The translations under genes were made by a program, and so were the position numbers. The notes beneath the pieces were generated by a model that worked only from the letters and a program-made list of their open reading frames with translations, searched no databases and had not been told where the DNA came from. Source: Orobanche coerulescens (lineage: Eukaryota; Streptophyta; Magnoliopsida; Lamiales; Orobanchaceae). Taken from it: a stretch of 64,000 bases of DNA. The stretch covers positions 8,729,501 to 8,793,500 of the forward strand of contig CM065819.1 of the NCBI GenBank assembly GCA_033398695.1, written 5' to 3'. Every line of letters starts with the position of its first letter. Position 1 is the first letter of the stretch. This document shows, in pieces, positions 32,109 to 44,001 of the stretch.

Positions 32109-33938
32109 ATTCTTGATGTTTTAATAGTAATGATCGTGTTTATAAGAATCATACTCTTCTTGCTGGACTATTAACATCATTAGGACAATAATAATCATTA
32201 GCTTCTTCGTAGTTAGGTTTGATTGATGGAATTGTTGTCATAAAATGTATTTGAAGACCTTAATGAATGTTAGAATATTAGAGTGATGTTCTTGAACCTA
32301 AGCTAGGTAAATTCATAGATGATGATAGTTGATTCTCCAAGTTAGTAAGGAGTTATAAGGATGGTGTTAATATAAGATAATCTTCATGATTATGATATGG
32401 TCTTGTAACTAAATGAATTTAGTATAACCTTATTGTAGCTTACTATATTCAATCTAAATTTGATGTAGTGATGAAACAAGGTTGTGCAGGTTATCACTTT
32501 CAAACATTAGTGATGTTCTTGGAAAGTTTAAACGATATAAGATGATATTAACAAACATAAATGATTGTTTAACATGTTCTTGATAAATTATTATTCGTAA
32601 GAACCATGCGAATATTTGAGAATATCTTGTAGACCGATCATAAGAATGAATTGAGGTAAATAGAGTTCTTGGAATAGAATTTTGATATCTTGAGATAGTT
32701 GAACTATTCAAATTGAATTTAGGGTGTCGTCTCACTGAATTCGATATCGATGATTATATGGATGTGTTATTGAGTGAAATGTATTTCATTCAAGGTTGAT
32801 TGTTCGAGTAACCGATATTAGTTGAGGACCATCCGTTCTTTCGACAAGGGAGGATTATTCTCGTCTCCGTATTGAGGTAAGTTATCTTGCTTGGTTATAA
32901 TGATGATTGAATTCTTGTGATGGTTATACGTTTCGTGTATATGAAACACTTATGAATCTGTGATTCTTAGTTCAATTTTCTTCTTGATGATGTTTCGTTT
33001 TTCACCATGGGATTGCATTCCCAAGTTCATCGCTTTTGAATCATTGATCTCGTTGATCCTTATTGTCACTTCAGTGAGTTACTTGATCCTTAATTGGATA
33101 TGTGATTTATTGAATTCATTGTCATGTTGTATCGTGACATATCTGGAATCATATCTGCGTGCCGATTGGTTATTTTGTAGGATTTTTAGCCAGACACATA
33201 TAGTCATGCATGGATGTTTCCATATTAGACTGTCCACACGCGACGTAGTTCGTGAGGCTAATTAGGTATATTGTCACATATATATTCTGGATTCCGTATA
33301 TGGGGTGGACATGTGCACGAACACATTTCCGTATCGGCTGTACTGTGATGTCCATCTTGAGCCTTATTGGTTGATTGTTCATAGTCCATGTATGATTAGA
33401 TATGTTCGACGGTTTGTGACTGATTGTTCATACGCCCGAGGGGTATGTTCAATAGTCGGGATGTTTTCTTTGCGTTCTAATATATGTGAATTGTATAATG
33501 TCCGGAGAATCATTTATCATGTATATTTGAACCTGTGGTTTGGGCTAAATACTTGTGTTGTATTTTAGGTCGAGGCAAAGGCAAGGCACGTGAAGAGCAT
33601 GGTGACAGCGAAGGGTTCGAAGGATACTAGTTCGGGGCCCCCAAGTCTTTTGTTCTCCGGTTATGTTCAAAATGTGTAATGTTATTTTTCCGCTTCATTT
33701 AAACTATTGTTCGATTGTATTATTATTTGAAGTATATTCCATCTCCATATGGTTTATACTTGTATTTGGATCCTATGTACATTAAGGCCAATGGCCATAC
33801 TATTTATAAGCTCCTAATCGGAGTAATGACTATTTATTGTGGTTCGGTATCACACATTTAATCTGTATTTTGGTATCGCCTGATGGGTCCCAGTGTGGGA
33901 TCCACGGCACTGTAATAGCCGCCTTTTGGGGTGTTACA
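32109..33938 (+). repeat. Element C 5' LTR, missing its first 911 bp
   Basis: It aligns end to end with 39318-41146. The missing part contains the palindrome array and TATA box, so this LTR has no recognisable promoter. Open frames at 32960-33568 have counterparts in the 3' LTR and are not genes. Confidence 0.9.
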
Positions 33939-33943
33939 GAAGA

Positions 33944-33954
33944 TGGTATCGGAG
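33944..33954 (+). other. Primer binding site, initiator tRNA-Met (degenerate)
   Basis: TGGTATCGGAG follows the LTR end after five bases; the next bases (AGTC) depart from the tRNA complement. Confidence 0.7.
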
Positions 33955-34387
33955 AGTCATTTTATCTTTAAGAGTGGTTGTGAAATGAACTAGTATCGAG
34001 AGACCTTCGTGTCACGTGTGACCTGTGCAAGCGCCTGACCCTACGAGCCAAATAGGATATGTACGTTATGAGCCCTGATTTAATTACTAGCATGATATTG
34101 ATAACGGAATGGATCTCTTTGTTGATCTTCATATTTCGGGGATCTATACTAGGATTTATCTAATTGATATTTCAATGTAAATTCTGGATTGATTATGTGA
34201 TTGAAATTGTTCGACTCAAAATCAATATGATATTCTGTGTGGCACTCGTAGTGTCAATAATTTATTATAAACTGTTTCTTGAATATGTAGTTCCATGTTG
34301 CTATTAACTTAGCATGACTTTTGATTGGTCATAAAAGACGGTCATGAAATGTACTTATGGTTATCATTATTGTTTGATTCTTTCAGT

Positions 34388-37300
34388 ATGGAAAGAAATC
34401 TGAGAGGCCGTGGCAGAGGGGGACGAGGCCGCGGAAGAGGCCGAATCCCAAGACCATGAGCCAACAGGCGTTTGAATGTGGAGCAGAGTTCTATAGGCAG
34501 TGATTCGCCTTCTAGGGACCAATCGCACCACACTGGACGCGAGGATGCGCATGTCGATCCTTACGTTGTTATACAGGGCATGATGGCTCAGATGACCCAT
34601 ATGGGTTAATTGATGGAAGCTATGCAGAGAGATACTACTGGACAGCAGCAGGGGCCTCATCCACCACCTCTTGTGCACGGCGGACCCGTGAGTCGGATAA
34701 TCAGCGACATCTCTCACCAGCGACCCCCGACTTTTGAAGGCTCCTCTGAGCCTGATGATATTGTTTATTGGATTGAACACTTTGAGAAATTATTCGAGAT
34801 GGTGGACTGCCCAGAAGAGAATCTCGTCTCCGTAGCAGCTTACTATCTTAGCAAGGGCGCCCACACTTGGTGGCTTTCAGTGAGGCCAGCTGATGGTGTA
34901 TATACTTGGGAGGAATTTAAAAACATCATGTTAAACCGTTACTATCCAGGGCCACTCCGTGAGGCCAAGTTATCAGAATTGCTGAACCCAGACCCGTATG
35001 AAGACGATGATGTACTATCTGTTGCCGAGAAATTTCAGGCACTTCTTCCTTTCGCCTCGTTGATTGTCCGAACGGAGGCCGATAAGATCAAATATTTTCT
35101 CAAGAAGCTTAAACCCCAAATGAGAATGCAACTCTTGAATCACCACTGCATGACCCTGCCGGAGTTCATCGAGAAAGCACTGGAATATGAACTTACTGCA
35201 AAAGAGATTTCCAAGAAGCAACCACAGTCCTCCAACAAGAGATCCAGGAATCAGAACCAAACTGCCAGTAATCGGGGGACGTTCAGGAAGCCCCAGTCAG
35301 TACCGAATCCTTCTGAACGACCACCCATGGCATCGAAGCCATTCGGATCGCACTCTCGAGCGGTCAGCTCATCTGTTGTGTGCTATAACTATGGGTACCA
35401 GGTGCACATCAGCTCCAAATGCCCGAAGCCAGCCGTCGCATGCCATACTTGTGGGAAGAACGGGCATCGTGCTCTTTATTGCATGAATGGACTGGGACGT
35501 GATCCAGTAGCATCTCATGTTCTAGTTCAGTCTTCTGTCCAGGACCGTGTACCTCCGTCCACTTTTTATCAGACTACCGAGGCGAATAGAGGGATGGGCC
35601 ATGGAAACCAAAATGGTACATCTGGTGCCGGAGCTGCAAAACCTAGGATTTACGAGATGAAAAAGGCCGACGATCCCGAAGCCAATATGATTGCAAGTAC
35701 TTTCGAGATCCGATCTCAGCCCATTTGTGTTCTTTTTGATACTGGTGCTTCACACTCCTTTTTATCTGCTTCTTGTTTGAGTCGTTTTCAATTAGATCAT
35801 GTTACCAATTGTGAACCTTATGTAATTAGTCTACCCGATGGTAGAAGAATTGTTGGGAATTGTTAAGTGCAGAAATGTCCGATTCGCATGAACGACCGTG
35901 AGTGGTTGTCAAACTAAATTGTGGTCGATTTACCTAAACATGATGTAATCTTGGGTATCGATTGGATATATCATCATGATGCCATACTTAGCGTCCGCAA
36001 GCAGATAGTGACCGTCACATCTGACGATGGTGTTGAGTATATTTTCCAGGGTGATAATACCAGCCGTTCCAGGAGAGTCATCACCGCTATGAAAGCAGTG
36101 AAACTGCTTAATCAAGGGTGTATTGGTTATTGGTGTTACATGGCCAAAATAGCGGATCGACCAGTTGAATTGGACGATATTCTGGTAGTCCTAGACTACC
36201 CAGATGTATTCCCAGACAAGTTGCCAGGCTTACCTCCACATCGAGAGGTAGAGTTTACTATTGAATTAGAGCCAAGTACGTCCCCACTTTCGAAAGCACC
36301 ATATCGTATGGATCCGATCGAGATGCAGGAGTTGAAGAACCAGCTCGAGGAGTTAACTGATAAGGTCTATATTCGACCTAGTGCATCCCCTTGGGGAGCA
36401 CCAGTGCTATTTGTATGGAAGAAAGATGGATCTCTGCGATTGTGTATTGACTACCGTGAGCTGAACAGGGTAACCATCAAGAACAAATATCCATTGCCTC
36501 GTCTTGATGATTTTCTGGATCAACTTCAGGGAGCTGCTATTTTTTCTAAGATCGACTTCAGATCCGGGTATCATCAGTTGAGGTTTCGAGAGTTTGACAT
36601 TTCGAAGACCGCTTTTTGTAGTTGCTATGGGCAATATTAGTTCGTAGTGATGCCTTTTGGACTGACTAATGCACTAGTTGTATTCATGGAGTTGATGAAT
36701 CCGGTTTTAATTAATTATCTGGATCACTTTGTAGTCATTTTTATTGACGACATTCTGATTTACTCTCGTGACCATGAAGAGCATGAACGTCATCTCCATC
36801 AAGTTCTCGATGCGTTGAGGTGGGAACAGCTTTATGGGAAGTTTTCCAAATGTGAGTTCTGGATGCCTGAGATTATTTTTCTTGGGCATGTGATATCAGC
36901 TAAAGGGATGAGAGTAGACCCACAGAATACCGAAGCTATCCAAGACTGGCTACCTCCGAAGAACGTGAAGGAAGTTCGAAGTTTTCTGGGTCTAGCAGGT
37001 TATTACCTACAGTTCGTGGAAGGTTTTTCCAAGATTGCACAACTGATGAATAACCTGTTGAGGAAGGATAAGTATTTGTGGTCAGAGGCATGTCAGCAAA
37101 GTTTTGATGAACTCAAGATTCAATTGATTTCAGCACCTGTTTTGGTTCTACCAATAGGAATAGAAGGATTCGTAGTGTATAGTGACGCGACGAGATAGGG
37201 CCTTGGATGTGTGTTGTTGCAGGAAGGGAAAGTGATTGCCTATGCACCGAGACAATTACGACCCTGAGAGAGGCCCATGCTACCCCATACTCCATTCACC

Positions 37301-38370
37301 CGGGGTCTAGCAAGATGTATAAGGATTTGAGGCAATGTTATTGGTGGGGGAATATGAAATGTGAAGTTGCAGAGTTTGTTTCGAGATGTTTAACCTGTCA
37401 GCAGATTAAGATTGAGCATCAGCGACCCGCAAAAATGCTGAAACCGCTCCCTATTCCTGAGTAGAAATGGGAGGACATATCGATGGATTTTATCACTAGC
37501 TTGCCAACGAGTCGTCGAGGGATGAATACAATTTGGATGATTGTGGACCATATAACCAAGATATCCCACTTTTTGGAGATTAAAGACATATGGGGACCCG
37601 AGAGATTGGCCCCACTGTTTATTTAAGAGATTGTAAGGTTACATGGTACCCCCAAGAGTATTGTATCGGATCGTGACGAGCGATTCATGTCACACTTCTG
37701 GAAAGCAATTCACCGTGTGATGGGTTCACAGTTGAACTTTAATACGACATTTCATATGCAGACTGATGGTCATTCTGAAAGGACTATCCAAACTCTAGAG
37801 GATATGTTGAGGGCGTGCGCTCTTGATTGGAAGGACGATTGGAAGCCCAACTGCCTTTGGTGGAATTCACTTATAATAATAGTTGCCACGCTTCGATTCA
37901 GATGGCACCTTATGAAGCACTGTATGGCCGTCATTGTAGGTCTCTTTTGTGTTGGGATGACATGTTTGAATCTTTGGGTACGGAACCTGATATGTTGTTA
38001 GCAGCCTATGAGAAGCCGACAAAAGTCTTACGCACGGCCGTTTGAAGTTTTGGAATGAGTAGGCAATCTGGCCTATCGTATGGCATTGCCTCCAGCTCTG
38101 AGTCAGATCCATAATGTGTTTTATGACTCCCAGTTGAGGAAATATGTTGCTGATCTGAGTCATATACTTCAGTTCAATGAGATCAATATAGCGGAGGATC
38201 ATTCCTACGAGGAGCGTCCCGTACAGATACTTGAGAGAACGATTAAACAATTGCGGAACAAGATGATTCCCCTACTGAAGGTCCAGTGGTCACGACACGG
38301 AGTCGAGGAGGCTACATGGGAGACGGAGAGCAACATGTGAGAGAGGTATCCCGAGTTGTTTACCCCTTAG
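34388..38370 (+). pseudogene. Element C gag-pol polyprotein, heavily broken
   Basis: The ATG at 34388 follows TTTCAG|T, the same acceptor-like context as in A, B and D, and starts an Arg/Gly-rich gag. Stops occur at 34457, 34606, 35864, 35915, 36638, 37196 and later. The first zinc knuckle has lost a cysteine (CYNYGYQVH, about 35380) while the second is intact (CHTCGKNGHRALYC). Retropepsin keeps DTGASHS; RT keeps [10 protein letters not shown] deletion near 37255 removes the end of RNase H and the following spacer, roughly 560 bp relative to element A. Integrase is split by stops and by a second deletion near 38035. The final stop is 38368-38370. Confidence 0.9.
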
Positions 38371-38406
38371 TTTCGAGGATGAAACTCCTTTTAAGGGGGG
38401 AGAGTA

Positions 38407-41146
38407 TGTAATATCCGACAGTAATTTCTTATCTACTGTTGTATTATTCGGATAATTTGAGTATCGTTGTAATCATGTTACATTTAGTTAATATTTATTG
38501 ATATCGAGATATATAAGAATAGACTTGGTTATAACTCTCATTCGCATTGTGGTTGATTTCTTGACGTTGTGTAGATTGTTACATTTTTAGGCTAGATTTT
38601 CCGTGTTTAACGTACGCTAAGGCTTTAACCTAACGTATGCTAATTCATTAGCTTTACATACGTAATGGAAAGCTTGTTAGGCACGTAATTCTTGGAATCT
38701 TATCTGATCTCACTTTCGGCCTGGGGGGCCGGACCTGATCTAGATAAATGGCCTTTTCGAGGCAGCCAAGTTGACATATATTACGTACGTAATGCTGAAG
38801 CCATAACACACATAATGATGATGGTGTTTTGAGGCAGTAGCCTATGGAGGCAGATTACGTACGTAACATTTCCGGCATAGCGTACACAAAGGGGTTAATG
38901 TACGTTATCTTCATGTGGTAACGTACGTAACGAGTTGTGCAGTTTATAAAAAGACAGTTGTGTCTTTCATTTGCACGTCCAAACTACGATTTTTCTCTCC
39001 AACAATTGTCTCTATGCCTTACTAGACCGACCTTACTCCCTTCCAACTTGTGTTTGAGCCTTGCATTTGGGATTGGAGCTTGTTGATTGGAAGTTTAGAG
39101 TTGTTCTTGAAGCTTGGAGTGTATTCTTGTGGTTTTGGTGATTTGTTCTTCGTTTTCGAAGGTATGTTGTGCGATTCTACTCTATATTTTCGTAGTTATG
39201 ATGTTAGTGATATGGTATGCTACACCTAGTGTTGAATTAATCAAGTAAAACATGTTTGTAGTTAAGCTTTTTAACACTTATTGATGAATGTGGTAATTAA
39301 GGGTTTGGAATGAAGATATTCTTATGTTTTAATGGTAATGATCATGTTTATAAGAATCATACTCTTCTTGCTGGACTATTAACATCATTAGGATAATAAT
39401 AATCATTAGCTTCTTCGTAGTTAAGTTTGATTGATAGAATTGTTGTCATAAAATGTATTAGAACACCTTGATGAATGTTAGAAGATTAGAGTGATGTTAT
39501 TGATCCTAAGCTAGGTGAATTCATAGATGATGATAGTTGATTCTCCAAGTTAGTAAGGGGTTGTAAGGATGGTGTTAATATGAGATAATCTTCATGATTA
39601 TGATATGGTCTTGTAACTAAATGAATTTAGTATAACCTTATTGTAGCTTACTATATTCAATCTAAATTTGATGTAGTGATGGAACAAGGCTGTGCAGATT
39701 ATCACTTTCAAACATTAGTGATGTTCTTGGAAAGTTTGAATGATATAAGATGATATTAACGAACATACATGATTTTTTAACATGTTCTTGATAAATTCTT
39801 ATTCATAAGAACCATTTGAATATTTGGGAATATCTTGTATACCGATCATAAGAATGAATTGAGGTAAATAGATTTCTTGGAATATAATTTTGATATCTTG
39901 AGATATTTGAACTATTCAAATTGAATTTAGGGTGTCGTCTCACTGAATTTGATATCTATGATTATATGGATGTGTTATTGAGTGAAATATATTTCATTCA
40001 AGGTTGATTGTTTGAGTAACCGATATTAGTCGAGGACTGTCCGTTCATTCGACAAAGGAGGATTATTATCGTCTCCGTATTGAGGCAAGTTATCTTGCTT
40101 GGTTATAATGATGATTGAATTCTTGTGATGGTTATACGTTTCATGTATATTAAACACTTATGAATCTGTGATTCGTAGTTCGATATTGTTCTTGATGATG
40201 TTCCGTTTTCACCATGGGATTGCATTCCCAAGTTCATCACTTTTGAATCGTTGATCGCATTGATCCTCATTGTCACTTCGGTGAGTTTATTGATCCTTAA
40301 TTGGATATGTGATTTATTGAATTCGTTGTCATGTTGTATCGTGACATATTTGGAATCATATCTGCGTACCGATTGGTTATTGTGAGGCTTTTTAGCCAGA
40401 CACATATATAGTCATACGTGGATGTTTCCATATTAGACTGTGCACACGAGACATAGTCCGTGAGGCTAATTAGGTACATTGTCACACATATATTCTGGAT
40501 TCCGTATACGGGGTGGACATGTACACATATACATTTCCGGATCGGGCGTACTGTGATGTCCATTTTGAGCCTTATTGTTTGATTGTTCATAGTCCATGTA
40601 TGATTGGATATGTTTGACGGTTTGTGACTGATTGTTCATATGCCCGAGGGGTATGTTCAATAGTCGGGATGTTTTTTTTGAGGTCTATTATATGTGAATT
40701 GTATAATGTCTGGAGAATCATTTATCATGTATATCTGACCATGTGGTTCGGGCGAAATACTTGTGCTGTATTTTAGGTCGAGGCAAAGGCAAGGCATGGG
40801 AAGAGCATGGTGATGGCGAAGGGTTCGAAGGATACTAGTTCGGGGGTCCCAAGTCTTTTATTGTCCGGTTATGTTCAAACTGTGTAATGTTATTTTTCCG
40901 CTTCATTTAAACTATTGTCCGATTATGTTATTATTTGAAGTATATTCCATCTCCATATGGTTTATACTTGTATTTGGATCCTGTGTACGTTAAGGTCATT
41001 GGCCATACTATTTATAAACTCGTAATCGGAGTAATGAATATTTATTGTGGTTCGGTATCACACAGTTAATCTATATTTTGGTATCGCCTGGTGGGTCCCA
41101 GTGTGGGGTCCACGACACTGTAATAGCCATATTTTGGGGTGTTACA
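38407..41146 (+). repeat. Element C 3' LTR (2740 bp)
   Basis: It starts TGTAATATCCGAC and ends GGGGTGTTACA. It carries the full promoter region that the 5' copy lacks, and a terminal hairpin at 41091-41113 formed by GTGGGTCC and GGGTCCAC with G-U wobbles. Confidence 0.92.
38608..38951 (+). promoter_or_regulatory. Element C U3 promoter: ACGTACGT-type palindromes in 23-bp steps, plus TATA
   Basis: Sites start at 38608, 38631 and 38654 (steps 23, 23), then in pairs 38781/38804, 38855/38878 and 38896/38919, each 23 bp apart. The consensus is TTACGTACGTAA with variants such as TAACGTACGCTA. TATAAAA follows at 38945-38951. Confidence 0.65.
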
Positions 41147-41800
41147 GTTGTAACGATCATGGTGCACTTAGAACTTGGATAAGATGAGTTTACTTGCATA
41201 ATAACGAGAATCATAAGTGGGATTAACTTAGAATTCGGTTGAATGTACTTACCTTGGTATGAGTTCGTTTCGATAACCGAAACGTGTATAAGAATTGATG
41301 GGCAGAATTAGAATGTGGTTTGTGACGTTTTGAATATACTGAAATCCGTAGACATCAACATGTTATCCCCGTTACGATCCTTCGTTTCGCATGTAGTATG
41401 GTATTCGTTCGACGTAATATGCTTTAAGTAATTAACCGGGAATCGGCCGTATGATAATAACTAGTTCGTTCACTTGTTAGAACGTTTAACATGTTCGTGC
41501 GATAGACTTGTTACGTAATTTGAGTTTATCGTTATTTCATTTTGTGTAAGGTTCGAGGTTTGCGAACGGTTGATCGAAGGAGCGGCCTTTGAGTTTGTTG
41601 AAGTTGTTGAAGTATTTATTTCTTGTCGTCTTTCTAAGGAAAGTACTTTAATTATGTTTTATGTATTGATGTTATACATGTTGTCATGCATATGTGTCGT
41701 CGTTGTATGTCCACCTCGTGTTGGTCCGACAGAATCATCTTGGGATCTATGCTAGCGTGCGCTGGATCATTGGACAGGATTTTTCACCTCTTGTTGGTCC
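41147..41800 (+). mobile_element. LTR of gypsy family E, left part
   Basis: From about 41550 it resembles the downstream half of the B LTR (GTACTTTAATTATG, CACCTCGTGTTGGTCCGAC, GCTAGCGTGCGCTGGATCAT). It is split at GGTCC (41796-41800) by element D and continues at 61443. Its true left end is not defined; element C abuts it. The region 41147-41550 has no motif I recognise. Confidence 0.7.
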
Positions 41801-42172
41801 TGTAACACCCCAATTCACAAATGGGACATTACATGCCGTAGAACCCCCGTGAGGTCTACCAGGCTAACTCATGACTCGTAAACCACAAAGATATCCCAAA
41901 AGGTGCATTCAAAAAGTAAATAAGGCCGTGGCCCCGGCCAAAACATTTTAACGGAGTACATGAAGTATATGTTAAATACCAATTCATCGCCCACGCAGGG
42001 GACTTAAACCAAGTTGAAAAATAAACAGTCTAACTCCAATACTCGACAAATGCAATGCCAAAAAATAAAAATACAGACTCGAGCCACATCATCATGCCAG
42101 CCCATCCTTTGTGTGCGCGTCCCGCGCCTGCTCCTCAGCCTTCCCGGTACCTGAAATGCATAAGACGCATTT

Positions 42173-42205
42173 CCCCCATTTAAGGGGTTAGCATTCGAAT
42201 AGCTA
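42173..42205 (-). other. Tandem double hairpin in the element D LTR
   Basis: On the minus strand, TAGC-T-ATTCGAAT-GCTA is followed by ACCCCTTAAATGGGGG. The other LTR (59651-59684) has one change in the first stem (C to A). Structure corresponds to those in A, B, E and G. Confidence 0.55.
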
Positions 42206-42370
42206 GTGCAAGTACACAATTACACAACATTATATATATACACGATTCAACGCAAACAAATCATTAGGAAAAGTCATTTTAAAAATCAATATTCCGGAAT
42301 ATCACATTTACACCAAAACAATATATCATCAAGCTTTCCACATCACAATTATCCACGTTTGGTAACTCGC

Positions 42371-42570
42371 GACCGTACCCATTAGTATCGGCCCCCAAAG
42401 GTTCCGTCGGACCGTCCCCAGGTGAGAAACCACTTACGCGGCCGTAACCATTAGTATCGGCCCCCAGAGGTCCCGTCGAACCTTCCCCAGGTGGAAGAAC
42501 ATCAACGCACGCACCCAAGTCCACTTCCGTGGCCGTACCCATTAGTATCGGCCCCCAGAGGCCCCATGCC
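42371..42570 (-). repeat. LTR minisatellite of element D, three copies
   Basis: CCGTACCCATTAGTATCGGC followed by CCCCAGAGG recurs at about 42372, 42441 and 42532. It creates the spurious 97-codon minus-strand frames at 42279-42572 and 59757-60050. Confidence 0.8.
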
Positions 42571-43205
42571 ATCCACAGGTGGAAGAGTAACCATCACAAT
42601 CGTTCAATAAACTAGTTTACATCATTCGCATCAAAACCGTACACACATAATGAAGTATAATACATGTACTTGCCTTGGATAATACGACGCGAAGGAAACG
42701 ATGAAGGAATAGGTTTCGGTCCGAACAATCCTCTCAAATCCGACCCTAACACAATAATGATATACAACCAATCTCAACATCATGAATACGAAGAAATTCA
42801 TCCTAGTTCTACCCGTTGGGACAATTCATCGAACAACACGAGTGCATAGGGAGTTGAAATCGGTCAATGGTGTAATAACGGGATTTCATCCCATCCAATA
42901 ACAAGGGAATCAAGGATCACGAGTAAACTATCGAAATCTAACAACAACTTCGGTTAAATCGGATTAAAAGGCAAGATTACCACCAAACCCTCCCCAAATT
43001 CATACTAGGGTTATAGGAGATCTTACCTTGATTCAAAGCCGAACAATAGATGATTTGGTGTTGTGGTGTTGATATGATGCTAAGTTATACTTCCCAAACG
43101 GTGTTTGGATGAAAATCTGATGAACCCTCGCCTTGGAAAATCGCCCCGACGTGAAGAAGAAAAGAGGAATGAGAAAATGAGTGAATTTCGCTGGAAAAAA
43201 AACAC

Positions 43206-43469
43206 AGTTATAGGTTGACTTCTTTGTGTGCCGCGGCCCAGCCGAAGTGTGCCGCGGCACAGGGCCAAAAATTGCGCCCAGTGATCGGCAGACCGCTCTG
43301 TGTGCCGCGGCCCAGCAGAAGTGTGCCGCGGCATAGGGCCAAAACTGCGCCCAGTGACTCGGCAGTGTGCCGCGGCCCTACCGGCATGTGCCGTGGCACA
43401 CGGTACAGACTACTCGTCCAGAAACTGGACAATGTGTGTGCCGCGGCGCACATTACTTGGGCCGCGGCT
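43206..43469 (-). promoter_or_regulatory. Element D U3 promoter: four 21-bp-spaced pairs of GTGCCGCGGCAC, plus TATA-like box
   Basis: Eight TGTGCCGCGGCACA-type sites start (plus-strand coordinates) at 43227/43248, 43301/43322, 43366/43387 and 43437/43458, every pair exactly 21 bp apart. On the minus strand a TATAA-like box (CCTATAACTG, 43207-43216) lies just downstream of the array. The 5' LTR copy shows the same pairs, for example 60704/60725 and 60778/60799. Confidence 0.7.
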
Positions 43470-43970
43470 CACAACCCCCTTGGGTCCCAAAATGATGAAA
43501 AAAGATCCGGGAAGAGAATAAAAGCAATAAGAATCGATATTTGGGAAACAATAACACGAAATGGAAGTACAGAAACCCCAAAACGGTCCGAGGTACACAA
43601 CCAAAATCGAACAAGGAACAAATTCCCTAAACTTATAGGAAATTACAAAAACGGCCCAAACATCCGAAAATCACGATACAATGTCGGATTAACAATCCGA
43701 AACTCACAACACGCTCTACTCAACCATACGAACTCATGGAAATAGGAAAATGATGAAGTCAAACGAGTTTAACGAGAATCGAATACACAAGCGATAAAAT
43801 ATAACTCAAGATGAAATTACGTAAAAACATCGTCGAGACTCATCCCAACGGAGAAACTCCAAGAACAAAATAGATTCAGAATTCCAAAACAGTGCCAAGC
43901 GATTTGTCCGAAACGAATATACACTGAAAATAGAAATTACCAAAAATAGAAAACACGGATATCACATTAT

Positions 43971-43985
43971 CTCCCCCTAAAAATA
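43971..43985 (-). other. Polypurine tract, element D
   Basis: CTCCCCCTAAAAATA on the plus strand, purine-rich on the minus strand, five bases from the 3' LTR. Confidence 0.75.
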
Positions 43986-44001
43986 AGTTTCGTCCCGAAA
44001 C

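Larger units (their letters stand above)
32109..41146 (+). mobile_element. Element C: decayed Ty3/gypsy chromovirus with truncated 5' LTR
   Basis: The 5' LTR begins abruptly at 32109, corresponding to position 912 of the 3' LTR (39318). LTR ends GGGGTGTTACA are at 33938 and 41146. Primer site, gag-pol and polypurine tract (AAGGGGGGAGAGTA, 38393-38406) are present. Target duplications cannot be checked because the left end is missing. Many stops and internal deletions make it the most decayed full polyprotein in the window. Confidence 0.88.
41801..43966 (-). repeat. Element D 3' LTR (2166 bp)
   Basis: It matches 59279-61442 (2164 bp). In minus-strand order it has the U3 palindrome array (43469-43227), TATA-like box, minisatellite, double hairpin and terminal hairpin (41838-41859). 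The outermost base pattern is TGT...ACA. Open frames within it (42004-42572, 43033-43745) recur in the other LTR and follow the repeats. Confidence 0.95.

Noticed and set aside
34367..34780. 137-codon minus-strand ORF opposite element C gag
   Set aside because: It is antisense to a recognisable gag and is explained by base composition.
42279..42572. 97-codon minus-strand ORF present twice (also 59757-60050)
   Set aside because: It lies in both LTRs of element D and follows the minisatellite; repetition is explained by LTR duplication.
43215..43745. 176-codon ORF with repeated CAAA/VPR segments, also 60668-61114
   Set aside because: It is the translation of the GTGCCGCGGCAC palindrome array in the D LTRs; no protein features.
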